A stretch of 8,392 bases of DNA from an uncultured Collinsella sp. (GTDB lineage: Bacteria; Actinomycetota; Coriobacteriia; Coriobacteriales; Coriobacteriaceae): NCBI GenBank assembly GCA_905209765.1, contig CAJLUE010000072.1, forward strand, positions 1-8,392. The letters are read 5' to 3'. The translations under genes were made by a program, and so were the position numbers. Positions 1 to 7,825 of this stretch are shown piece after piece; position 1 is the first letter of the stretch; each line of letters opens with the position of its first letter. The notes beneath the pieces were generated by a model. The model saw nothing but the letters and a program-made list of their open reading frames with translations, had not been told where the DNA came from and did no database searches.

Positions 1-4
1 GCTG

Positions 5-2251
<2,247 letters not shown>

Positions 2252-2354
2252 TGTTCTCCTTTACCCCACAGGCCCCTTGCCTGCGGGCTTCTCATGTGAC
2301 GCGGGCCCCCTGCCCCCGCCACGCTTCAGAGCGTGATTGTTCACGCCCTTACAC
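2252..2354 (-). promoter_or_regulatory. Structured pnp leader region
   Basis: This non-coding stretch lies between the rpsO terminator and the pnp start and holds several inverted repeats. In transcript order they are: GCGTGA/TCACGC (2346-2331, 4-base loop); CACGCT/AGCGTG (2335-2320, 4-base loop), which uses the same middle segment and so excludes the first; GCGGG/CCCGC (2319-2301, 9-base loop); and a 9-bp stem at 2287-2265 ending two bases before the Shine-Dalgarno. E. coli pnp has a leader stem-loop that is cut by RNase III and used by PNPase to control its own synthesis; a similar role here is inference. No clear -10/-35 pair is visible, so I cannot say whether pnp has its own promoter or relies on readthrough from rpsO. 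Confidence 0.5.
2265..2287 (-). other. 9-bp hairpin beside the pnp ribosome binding site
   Basis: In the transcript CCCGCAGGC pairs with GCCTGTGGG around the loop AAGGG, giving nine pairs with a single G-U. It ends two bases before AAAGGAG (2262-2256). It has no U-run after it, so it is not a terminator. Its position suits control of ribosome access or an RNase III cleavage site, but that role is inferred. Confidence 0.6.
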
Positions 2355-2386
2355 AAAAAGAGCGCCCCGCTGCGCAGGACGCTCTT
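2355..2386 (-). terminator. Rho-independent terminator after rpsO
   Basis: The transcript reads AAGAGCG (2386-2380) pairing perfectly with CGCTCTT (2364-2358). The stem can extend inward by five more pairs, two of them G-U, to a 5-base loop. A run of five U (2359-2355) overlaps the end of the stem. It starts 15 bases after the rpsO stop. The opposite strand lacks a U-run, so it works only in the direction of these genes. In E. coli a terminator also sits between rpsO and pnp and is partly read through. Confidence 0.88.
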
Positions 2387-2401
2387 AGCATGTACAAATC
2401 C

Positions 2402-2680
2402 TTACTGGATGTTGTCGCGGATGCCCAGAGCCTTGATGAGCTCACGGTACTCGACGATGTCGTTCTTCTTGATGTAGGAGAGAAGACGACGACGACGGCC
2501 AACGAGCATGAGCAGGCCACGACGGGTGTGGAAGTCCTTCTGGTGGGACTTCATGTGCTCGGTCAGCTCCTTGATGCGCTCAGACAGGATGGCGACCTGA
2601 ACCTTGGGGTTACCGGTATCGACCGGGGAGTTACCGAACTGGGCGGTCAGCTCCGCCTTGCGCTCTTTGGAAACAGTCAT
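2402..2680 (-). CDS. rpsO: 30S ribosomal protein S15
   Basis: Complete 92-residue S15, close to the usual 89. S15 binds the central domain of 16S rRNA early in 30S platform assembly. Family hallmarks are visible: DTGNPKVQVA at 21-30 (DTGSPEVQ in many homologues, so S to N and E to K here), LTEHMKSHQKDFHTRRGLL at 39-57, and RRRRLLSYIKKND at 62-74. The open frame extends upstream to 2776, but the extra residues do not resemble S15. ATG 2680 is chosen because it gives the family N-terminus (MTVSKERK) and has AAAGG at 2692-2688 with a 7-base spacer. It is separated from recO by 138 bases with structured RNA and is followed by an intrinsic terminator and then pnp. S15 often represses its own translation by binding its leader, which the structure upstream would suit. 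Confidence 0.98.
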   Translation of the reverse strand: MTVSKERKAELTAQFGNSPVDTGNPKVQVAILSERIKELTEHMKSHQKDFHTRRGLLMLVGRRRRLLSYIKKNDIVEYRELIKALGIRDNIQ

Positions 2681-2818
2681 TGTTTCACCTTTCGTTTCGC
2701 GTCGCCCGCGGGCGACTCTATTCGCCTCGGACTGGGAAGCCGCCGGTGGAGCGAGCATCCAAGGTCGAGGTACCAACAGGTCGGTATGTTACCACAAGCG
2801 GCGCGCGCCTGCGCATCA
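2681..2818 (-). promoter_or_regulatory. rpsO leader / recO-rpsO intergenic region
   Basis: This 138-base gap contains no gene. In transcript order it holds the palindrome GGCGCGCGCC (2809-2800), a bulged inverted repeat GGTAACA/TGTTGGTACC (2793-2769), and near rpsO the segments GGCGA, GTCGCC and GGCGAC (2726-2701), of which the middle one can pair with either neighbour. No hairpin with a U-run follows recO, so transcription may run through into rpsO. No convincing promoter is visible. Confidence 0.45.
2701..2726 (-). other. Alternative hairpins upstream of the rpsO ribosome binding site
   Basis: Bases 2701-2716 are a perfect 16-base palindrome, able to form a 6-bp stem GTCGCC/GGCGAC around CGCG. 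The segment TCGCC (2715-2711) can instead pair with GGCGA (2726-2722) around a 6-base loop. The two folds exclude each other. The downstream arm ends 8 bases before the Shine-Dalgarno AAAGG. Competing folds are a feature of the E. coli S15 leader, so a similar control is plausible but not shown. Confidence 0.5.
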
Positions 2819-3568
2819 TCACCGACCCAACATGAATTCCATCGCACGGAGCCGCTGATCGGTGTGCGTGGCGGCCCAAACATGCGAAAGCCCCAGCAAA
2901 AAAGCAGCCGTATGCGGATCGATTCGCTCGGCCATGAGCGCATCGAACGTCATAGACATGAGGGCGCGCAGCCATGCGACCTCGCCGGTTGAGACCAACT
3001 CGGCGCCCGGAACGCTCGACGCGCATGAGCCGCACATGAGGCCGCCCGCCTGGGGCGAAAAATACGACAGCATGGGGTCTCCGCACAGCACGCATGCCGA
3101 GAAATCGGGTCGATAACCAACATGCGACAGCAGTTTAAAGACAAAAGCCGCCACGAGCAGGTCCATATGTGCCGTGTCGAGCCCGCTGCCGACAAGCGTG
3201 AGCGCCCGCTGCGTGATGGCAAAGGTAAATGGATCCTCGGCATCCTCGAACGAGCACACACGCGCAACCTCGGCAATCGCGCTGGCGGCACAGGTCGTCT
3301 CGTAGTCAGGAGCGACACCGAGCGGCGCCTCCATAAGCTCCGCCTGAGAAACCACGTCGAGCGACCGTCCATGCGCCAACAGCATATCGACGGTACAGAA
3401 AAGCTCGCAGCGTGCGGCCAGGCGCCCACCGAGCTTGCGGGCGCCCTTAGCCACGGCACGCACCTGCCGCCCCCGTTCGTCGAGCATCGTCAAGATCAGA
3501 TCGGTTTCCTTGAGCTTCGTCTTGTCGAGGACGAGCACCTTTGTACGATATGTGCGAGAGCCTGCCAT
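2819..3568 (-). CDS. recO: DNA repair protein RecO
   Basis: Complete 249-residue RecO, near the usual length of about 240-250. RecO works with RecR (and RecF) to load RecA onto SSB-coated single-stranded DNA and anneals complementary strands in recombinational repair. Residues 7-28 (YRTKVLVLDKTKLKETDLIL) match the N-terminal OB-fold start, KGARK follows at 41-45, and the C-terminal helical part has a four-Cys zinc site: C159 and C162 (CVLC), C179 and C182 (CGSC). The ATG at 3568 lies 12 bases after the era stop. No Shine-Dalgarno is visible there; instead a hairpin ends one base before the start codon. I keep this start because the conserved RecO N-terminus begins at once and no better in-frame start is nearby. 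Last gene of the compact cluster; no terminator follows. Confidence 0.95.
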   Translation of the reverse strand: MAGSRTYRTKVLVLDKTKLKETDLILTMLDERGRQVRAVAKGARKLGGRLAARCELFCTVDMLLAHGRSLDVVSQAELMEAPLGVAPDYETTCAASAIAEVARVCSFEDAEDPFTFAITQRALTLVGSGLDTAHMDLLVAAFVFKLLSHVGYRPDFSACVLCGDPMLSYFSPQAGGLMCGSCASSVPGAELVSTGEVAWLRALMSMTFDALMAERIDPHTAAFLLGLSHVWAATHTDQRLRAMEFMLGR

Positions 3569-3569
3569 G

Positions 3570-3595
3570 AACGCCGAGGCTTAATCTTCGGCGTT
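3570..3595 (-). other. Hairpin at the era-recO junction
   Basis: In the transcript AACGCCGA (3595-3588) pairs perfectly with TCGGCGTT (3577-3570), an 8-bp stem with a 10-base loop. The loop holds the era TAA, and the stem ends one base before the recO ATG. There is no U-run, so it is unlikely to be an intrinsic terminator. It occupies the place where a recO Shine-Dalgarno would be expected. Confidence 0.6.
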
Positions 3596-4651
3596 ATAGC
3601 CAAAGCGGCGGATCTGCGCCTCGTCATCGCGCCAGCCGGCCTTGACCTTCACGTCGAGCTCCAAAAAGACCTGAGTGCCAAAGATACGCTCAAGGTCACG
3701 ACGGGCATCGATGCCGATATGCTTGATCATCTCGCCGCCCTTGCCGATGATGATGCCCTTCTGCCCCTCGCGCTCGACGTAAATCGTGGCGTGCACGCGC
3801 AGGACCTTCTTAGTCTGCTCGAGCGCGTCACAGATGACGCCCACGGAGTGAGGGATCTCGTCGCGGGTGCGACGCAGAACCTTCTCGCGCACAAACTCGG
3901 CAACGAGCGTCTCGTCGGAAGCGTCGGTACCCATGTCCTCGGGGAACCAGCGCGGGCCCTCGGGCAAGAAGTGAGCGACGGTCTCGATAAAAGCATCGAC
4001 GTTGAAGTTCTTGACCGACGACGTCACGATCTCGTCATCATATTCCATGAGCTCGTGAGCTGCCTTAAGCTGCTCCATGACCTGTGCGGGGTCGGCCTCA
4101 TCGGCCTTGGTGAGCACCAGGACCTTCTTGGAACGAGCGCATCTGACGCGCTCGGCAACCCAAGCGTCTCCCCTGCCGATCGGTTTGGTGGCATCAATCA
4201 AAAACGCAACGACGTCTACGTCATTGAGCTCAAACAGGGCGCTCTTGTTAAGCTCGGAGCCCAGGCCGTCCTTGGGCTTGTGGATACCCGGCGTGTCAAC
4301 GAAGACCAGCTGGTAGCCGGGGCGGTTGACCACGGCGCGCATACGGCGGCGGGTCGTCTGGGCCACCGGAGAGGTAATGGCGACCTTCTTGCCGTAACAG
4401 GCGTTGAGCAGCGTGGACTTGCCGGCATTAGGGCGACCGACCAGGGCCACAAAGCCGCTGCGGAAACCGGGTTCCACGTCACCAAAGCCCGCGAGGGTCT
4501 CGCCCTCGTCGCACAGGGCATCGAGTTCCTCGTCGCTCATACCCTCAAACGGATCGAACTCCTCGACCTCGTCAAACGAATCGGCACCTTCAGCCTCGTC
4601 CAGGACCTCGTCATCCAAAACCTCATCGGTAGGCTGCATATTGTCGGACAT
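3581..4651 (-). CDS. era: GTPase Era, with acidic N-terminal extension
   Basis: Complete 356-residue Era, longer than the usual roughly 300. Era is an essential GTPase that binds the 3' end of 16S rRNA during 30S maturation. G domain: G1 GRPNAGKS (72-79), switch region QTTRRR (98-103), G3 DTPG (119-122), G4 TKAD (181-184, with T where Era usually has N), G5 near SSVK (211-214). The C-terminal type 2 KH domain holds IIGKGGEMI (301-309) and ends with the family-typical RRFGY (348-352). Residues 1-60 precede the domain and contain 25 Asp/Glu and no Lys, Arg or His. ATG 4651 is chosen because AAAGG stands 7 bases upstream, after the dgkA stop; ATG codons at residues 5 and 38 are alternatives that would remove little or much of the extension. 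Gap to dgkA 12 bases, to recO 12 bases. Confidence 0.96.
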   Translation of the reverse strand: MSDNMQPTDEVLDDEVLDEAEGADSFDEVEEFDPFEGMSDEELDALCDEGETLAGFGDVEPGFRSGFVALVGRPNAGKSTLLNACYGKKVAITSPVAQTTRRRMRAVVNRPGYQLVFVDTPGIHKPKDGLGSELNKSALFELNDVDVVAFLIDATKPIGRGDAWVAERVRCARSKKVLVLTKADEADPAQVMEQLKAAHELMEYDDEIVTSSVKNFNVDAFIETVAHFLPEGPRWFPEDMGTDASDETLVAEFVREKVLRRTRDEIPHSVGVICDALEQTKKVLRVHATIYVEREGQKGIIIGKGGEMIKHIGIDARRDLERIFGTQVFLELDVKVKAGWRDDEAQIRRFGYNAED

Positions 4652-4663
4652 GGGAGTCCCTTT

Positions 4664-5041
4664 CTAAATAAAGTCGAGCGCGTGGGCAAAGACAAGCAAG
4701 CCCACGATCGCGGCGGTAATGGAAAGAACGTATACAGACGCAGCGGCGATATCCTTCGCGCGCTTGGCCAGCGGATGCAGCTCCTGGGTCGCCAGGTCGA
4801 CAATCGCCTCCATGGCGGTATTGCACAGCTCGCCGTGAATCACCAGGCCGCAGCAGATGATGACCGTAGCCCACTCGGCAATATCGAGCCCCACGATGCA
4901 GCCGGCAATGACGGTGCACACGCCCGCCACGAGCATGACCTTGATATTGCGCTCGGTCTTGACGGCGGTGACGAAGCCCTCCATAGCGTATGAGAACGAC
5001 TTTAAAAAGGACGGATGGTCCTTGTTCGATCCGGGAATCAT
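4664..5041 (-). CDS. dgkA: DgkA-family lipid kinase (diacylglycerol/undecaprenol kinase)
   Basis: Complete 125-residue integral membrane kinase of the DgkA family. In Gram-positive bacteria members next to era usually phosphorylate undecaprenol, feeding the lipid carrier for cell-wall synthesis; the choice between undecaprenol and diacylglycerol cannot be made from this sequence. Hydrophobic segments at about 35-51, 56-70 and 101-119 fit the three-helix fold. Active-site residues are present: E30 in ERN, and E71, N74, E78 and D82 in ELCNTAMEAIVD, then K96 and D97 in AKD, each offset by two from the E. coli residues as I recall them. ATG 5041 has AGGAG at 5052-5048 with a 6-base spacer, and that motif overlaps the TAG of ybeY, suggesting coupled translation. 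It ends 12 bases before era. Confidence 0.93.
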   Translation of the reverse strand: MIPGSNKDHPSFLKSFSYAMEGFVTAVKTERNIKVMLVAGVCTVIAGCIVGLDIAEWATVIICCGLVIHGELCNTAMEAIVDLATQELHPLAKRAKDIAAASVYVLSITAAIVGLLVFAHALDFI

Positions 5042-5050
5042 AGACGGCTC

Positions 5051-5560
5051 CTAGTCGTGGGCATGATTGGTTATGGGGCCGACGTGGACGAGTTTGGGGT
5101 CCTCGCCGCGCTCAAGCGCCAGGTCGCGCAGGATGGCATCCTCGCGTGCCTCCATGACCTCGGCCTCATCGTCCTCGATATGGTCGTAACCCAGCAGGTG
5201 CAGCATTCCGTGCACGAGCATCAGTCGGCACTCATCGGCGGGGCTGTTGCCAAAGCCGGGGGCCTGGCGGGCAATGACCTGCGGGGCCAGGATAATATCG
5301 CCGAGCTCGAGCATCTCGTCGGCGGGAATGTCCTCGTCAAAGGCCGAGTCACATTCAAACGAGAGCACGTCGGTCGTGCGGTCGATACCGCGCCACTCAA
5401 GGTTGAGCTCGTGCATCTCGTCCTCATCGACATACGAAAGGGAAATCTCGACCTCACGCTCAACACCCTCGGCGGCAAGCACAACTCCGCAGATGTGCTC
5501 CACCTCCTGGGCATCGAGCAGCGTATCGAGCTCGGCATCGTTGCTGATCAATACACTCAA
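5051..5560 (-). CDS. ybeY: Endoribonuclease YbeY (rRNA maturation factor)
   Basis: Complete 169-residue YbeY, a metal-dependent single-strand endoribonuclease for 16S rRNA 3'-end maturation and ribosome quality control. The metal-binding motif HGMLHLLGYDH is at 117-127 with H117, H121 and H127. Also typical are LEWRGIDRTTDVLSFE (54-69) and LGDIILAP (86-93). The start is a TTG at 5560, supported by AAAGGAG at 5572-5566 with a 5-base spacer; there is no ATG near it that would keep the N-terminus. The TTG shares TTGA with the phoH stop codon, a 4-base overlap. PhoH upstream and Era downstream are known functional partners: E. coli YbeY interacts with both YbeZ (PhoH) and Era. Its TAG lies inside the dgkA ribosome binding site. 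Confidence 0.96.
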   Translation of the reverse strand: MSVLISNDAELDTLLDAQEVEHICGVVLAAEGVEREVEISLSYVDEDEMHELNLEWRGIDRTTDVLSFECDSAFDEDIPADEMLELGDIILAPQVIARQAPGFGNSPADECRLMLVHGMLHLLGYDHIEDDEAEVMEAREDAILRDLALERGEDPKLVHVGPITNHAHD

Positions 5561-6543
5561 CGGGACTCCTTTCGGTCGCGTACGCGCTGCTCACGCACGT
5601 CATCATAAGCATCGTAGGCCTCGACGATGCGCCCCACCAAGGCATGGCGCACCACGTCGGCGCGCTCCAGGTGAGAAAACGCCACATCGTCGACACGGCC
5701 CAAAATCTTCTCAACGTCGGCAAGACCGCCGCGACGACCCACCAGGTCACGCTGGCTCAGGTCGCCGGTAATCACGAACTTGGAATTAAAACCCAGACGC
5801 GTCAGGAACATCTTCATCTGCTCGGGCGTCGTGTTTTGTGCCTCATCGAGCACCACAAAGGCATCACTCAGCGTTCGGCCGCGCATGTAGGCGAGCGGGG
5901 CGATCTCGATCACGCCACGCTCCATAAGCTCATCGGTGCGTTCGCGATCCATCATGTCAAAGAGGGCATCATAGAGCGGGCGCATATACGGGTCGATCTT
6001 TTCCTCGAGGGTGCCGGGCAAAAAGCCCAAGTTCTCCCCCGCCTCGACAACCGGGCGCGTCAGGATCAGGCGGCCCACCTCATGGCGCTTGAGCGCGGCG
6101 ACGGCGAGTGCCATGGCCAGATAGGTTTTACCGGTACCGGCGGGACCGAGGCCAAACGTGATGGTATGCGAGCGAATGGCATCCACGTAGCGCTTTTGGC
6201 CGAGCGTCTTGGGGCGGATGACGCGACCGCGATACGACAGCAGCACGTCATCGCGCAGCGACGAGGCATCATGCTCGCCGTCGCGCAGAACGGCCAGGCA
6301 GCGCGAGACATCATCGACAGACAGCGTGCGCCCGGCAGCGGCCTCGCGAAAGGCGTGTTCGAAAAAACGCGCCACGAGTTCGACCTCGTCCGGATCGCCG
6401 CTCACGGCAACGCTGTCACCGCGGGCAACCACATGGGCGCGCACCAAGTTCTCGAGTGCACGAAGGACGCCATCGCCGGCGCCCAAAACGCGCGAGGGGT
6501 CGATACCCTCGGGAACGGTAAGTCTAATCTTCGAGGCTTCCAT
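5557..6543 (-). CDS. phoH: PhoH family P-loop ATPase (YbeZ-like)
   Basis: Complete 328-residue PhoH-like protein, a cytoplasmic NTPase linked with YbeY in ribosome maturation or RNA metabolism; its exact activity is poorly defined. Walker A is GPAGTGKT (133-140), Walker B is VVLDEAQN (230-237), and a sensor-like TGDLSQRDL lies at 259-267, where many homologues have QiDLP. The N-terminal 80 residues resemble the small KH-like domain of the family. The open frame continues upstream to 6648, but those residues run back into mtaB and lack PhoH likeness. ATG 6543 has GGGAGG at 6552-6547, with a short 3-base spacer, so the start is likely but not certain. It overlaps the mtaB end by 20 bases and ybeY by 4. 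Confidence 0.95.
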   Translation of the reverse strand: MEASKIRLTVPEGIDPSRVLGAGDGVLRALENLVRAHVVARGDSVAVSGDPDEVELVARFFEHAFREAAAGRTLSVDDVSRCLAVLRDGEHDASSLRDDVLLSYRGRVIRPKTLGQKRYVDAIRSHTITFGLGPAGTGKTYLAMALAVAALKRHEVGRLILTRPVVEAGENLGFLPGTLEEKIDPYMRPLYDALFDMMDRERTDELMERGVIEIAPLAYMRGRTLSDAFVVLDEAQNTTPEQMKMFLTRLGFNSKFVITGDLSQRDLVGRRGGLADVEKILGRVDDVAFSHLERADVVRHALVGRIVEAYDAYDDVREQRVRDRKESR

Positions 6544-7816
6544 GAACCTCCCTGCGTGCATGGACCAAGCCGGAATCATCGACTCCGATGATAGCAACAT
6601 CGAGCAGGCACGGGGCTGTAAGTCCACAGGTATCATCAAGACGGGCATGATGGAACGAGCCGAGCGTCAAATTGTCACCGTACTCAAGCACGGCGCGCTC
6701 GACGGTGCCCACGCGACGGCGGGCATCGGCAACCGCGAGCTCCTGAGCCGTCGCGCGCATGCGACGGCTGCGCTCGGCCATAATCTCGGGCGGTACCTGG
6801 TCGGGCATGTCGGCGGCGAGCGTGCCGGGGCGCTTGCTATAGCGGAACACGTGCATGCGCGAAAAGCCCACGCGACGGCACAGCGCCAGCGACTCCTCGA
6901 ACTCATCGTCCGTCTCGCCAGGAAAACCGACGATGACATCGCACGAAAGAGACGCCTGGGGCAGGTTAGCGCGAATCATGCGCACCGTATCCTCAAAGGC
7001 CTCGGCACTATAGGGACGGCCCATGCGATGCAGCGTCGCCGTGCAGCCAGACTGCACGGGCAGGTGCAAAAACGGCGCGATACGCTTCGGATAGCGAGCC
7101 ATCACCTTGAGCAAGCGCTCGGAAATATCCATGGGCTCCACTGAGGAAATGCGCACGTGGGCAATCGTAGTGCGCTCCATAATGGCCTCGAGCAGCTCAT
7201 CGATCTCCACGTGTTCGTCGGTCGCGCTCTTGCCGTCATAGGCACCCAGGTTCACGCCGGTCAGCACGACCTCGGGCACGCCGGCCTCCTGGGCTTCACG
7301 CACCTGCTCGAGCACGGACTCGACGGGCACGGAACGCTCGGGGCCGCGGGCCTTCCATACGATGCAATAAGTGCAGCGGTGGTTGCAGCCATCCTGGATC
7401 TTCACGCCCAGCCGCGAACGACCGAGCGCATCGACCACATCGCCATCGCTGCAGGCGGGCACGCTATCGGATTCGACACCCAGCACCTCACAGACGCGCT
7501 CGGCGACGTCTATCTTGGACGGTTCGGCGATCACGCGATCGGAGAGCTCCAGCAGCTCCTCGGGATGTAGGTTGACGACGCAGCCGGTTACGACCACGTA
7601 AGGCTCGCCCGGATAGGCCAGGGCGTGACGGACGGCCTTGCGGGTCTTGGCCTCGGCCTCCCCCGTCACGGCACAGGTATTGATAACGATCAGATCGGCG
7701 TCCTGGGGCTCCACCATCGCAAAGCCCAGGCGCATAAGATCGGCAGTGATACGGTCGGACTCAACCCGGTTGACACGACAACCGAGGTTGACGACGGAAA
7801 TATGGGGTGCGAGCAC
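6524..7816 (-). CDS. mtaB: tRNA t6A37 methylthiotransferase MtaB
   Basis: Complete 430-residue radical SAM methylthiotransferase that converts t6A to ms2t6A at position 37 of tRNAs reading ANN codons. The N-terminal domain binds one 4Fe-4S cluster through C13 (NLGCRVN), C48 (NTCAVTG) and C79 (VTGCVVN). The radical SAM domain has C144, C148 and C151 (CNHRCTYC). RISSVEP (222-228), HLPVQSG (251-257) and DVIVGFPGETDDEF (293-306) also match. The GCRVN form of the first motif favours MtaB over MiaB or RimO. The last 60 residues stand where the TRAM domain belongs but are divergent. After the cluster the sequence is CIVWKARG, with W where the family usually has P. The start is GTG at 7816, with AAGGAG at 7827-7822 and a 5-base spacer; that motif contains the dnaJ stop. 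Confidence 0.94.
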   Translation of the reverse strand: MLAPHISVVNLGCRVNRVESDRITADLMRLGFAMVEPQDADLIVINTCAVTGEAEAKTRKAVRHALAYPGEPYVVVTGCVVNLHPEELLELSDRVIAEPSKIDVAERVCEVLGVESDSVPACSDGDVVDALGRSRLGVKIQDGCNHRCTYCIVWKARGPERSVPVESVLEQVREAQEAGVPEVVLTGVNLGAYDGKSATDEHVEIDELLEAIMERTTIAHVRISSVEPMDISERLLKVMARYPKRIAPFLHLPVQSGCTATLHRMGRPYSAEAFEDTVRMIRANLPQASLSCDVIVGFPGETDDEFEESLALCRRVGFSRMHVFRYSKRPGTLAADMPDQVPPEIMAERSRRMRATAQELAVADARRRVGTVERAVLEYGDNLTLGSFHHARLDDTCGLTAPCLLDVAIIGVDDSGLVHARREVHGSLED

Positions 7817-7825
7817 ACGGGCTCC

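Noticed and set aside
2681..2776. A 32-residue N-terminal extension for S15.
   Set aside because: S15 is a compact protein of about 89 residues; ATG 2680 has a good Shine-Dalgarno and gives the normal N-terminus, and the upstream bases form leader structure.
2800..2809. Palindrome GGCGCGCGCC just after the recO stop, considered as a terminator.
   Set aside because: There is no U-run after it, and it is short and self-complementary in several registers, as expected by chance in GC-rich DNA.
2786..2815. Possible rpsO promoter: extended -10 TGgTAACAT with a -35-like TGCGCA 18 bases upstream.
   Set aside because: The -10 matches the consensus at 4 of 6 and the -35 at 3 of 6, and the spacer is a GC palindrome. 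Such matches occur by chance; 5'-end mapping would decide.
2677..3095. Short minus-strand open frames of about 90-125 codons over the recO 3' end and the recO-rpsO gap.
   Set aside because: They lie in other frames of recO or run into the rpsO leader, lack good start signals and show no family resemblance.
3122..4993. A 623-codon plus-strand open frame opposite recO, era and dgkA.
   Set aside because: The three sense genes happen to share one register, and the antisense frame mirrors it. Avoidance of TTA, CTA and TCA codons explains the lack of stops. No domain is seen.
5644..6591. A 315-codon plus-strand open frame opposite phoH.
   Set aside because: Again in mirror register with the sense gene, with no recognisable protein family and no reason to prefer it over PhoH.
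6544..6648. A 35-residue N-terminal extension for PhoH.
   Set aside because: It overlaps mtaB coding sequence further and has no Shine-Dalgarno or PhoH likeness; the ATG at 6543 has GGGAGG just upstream.
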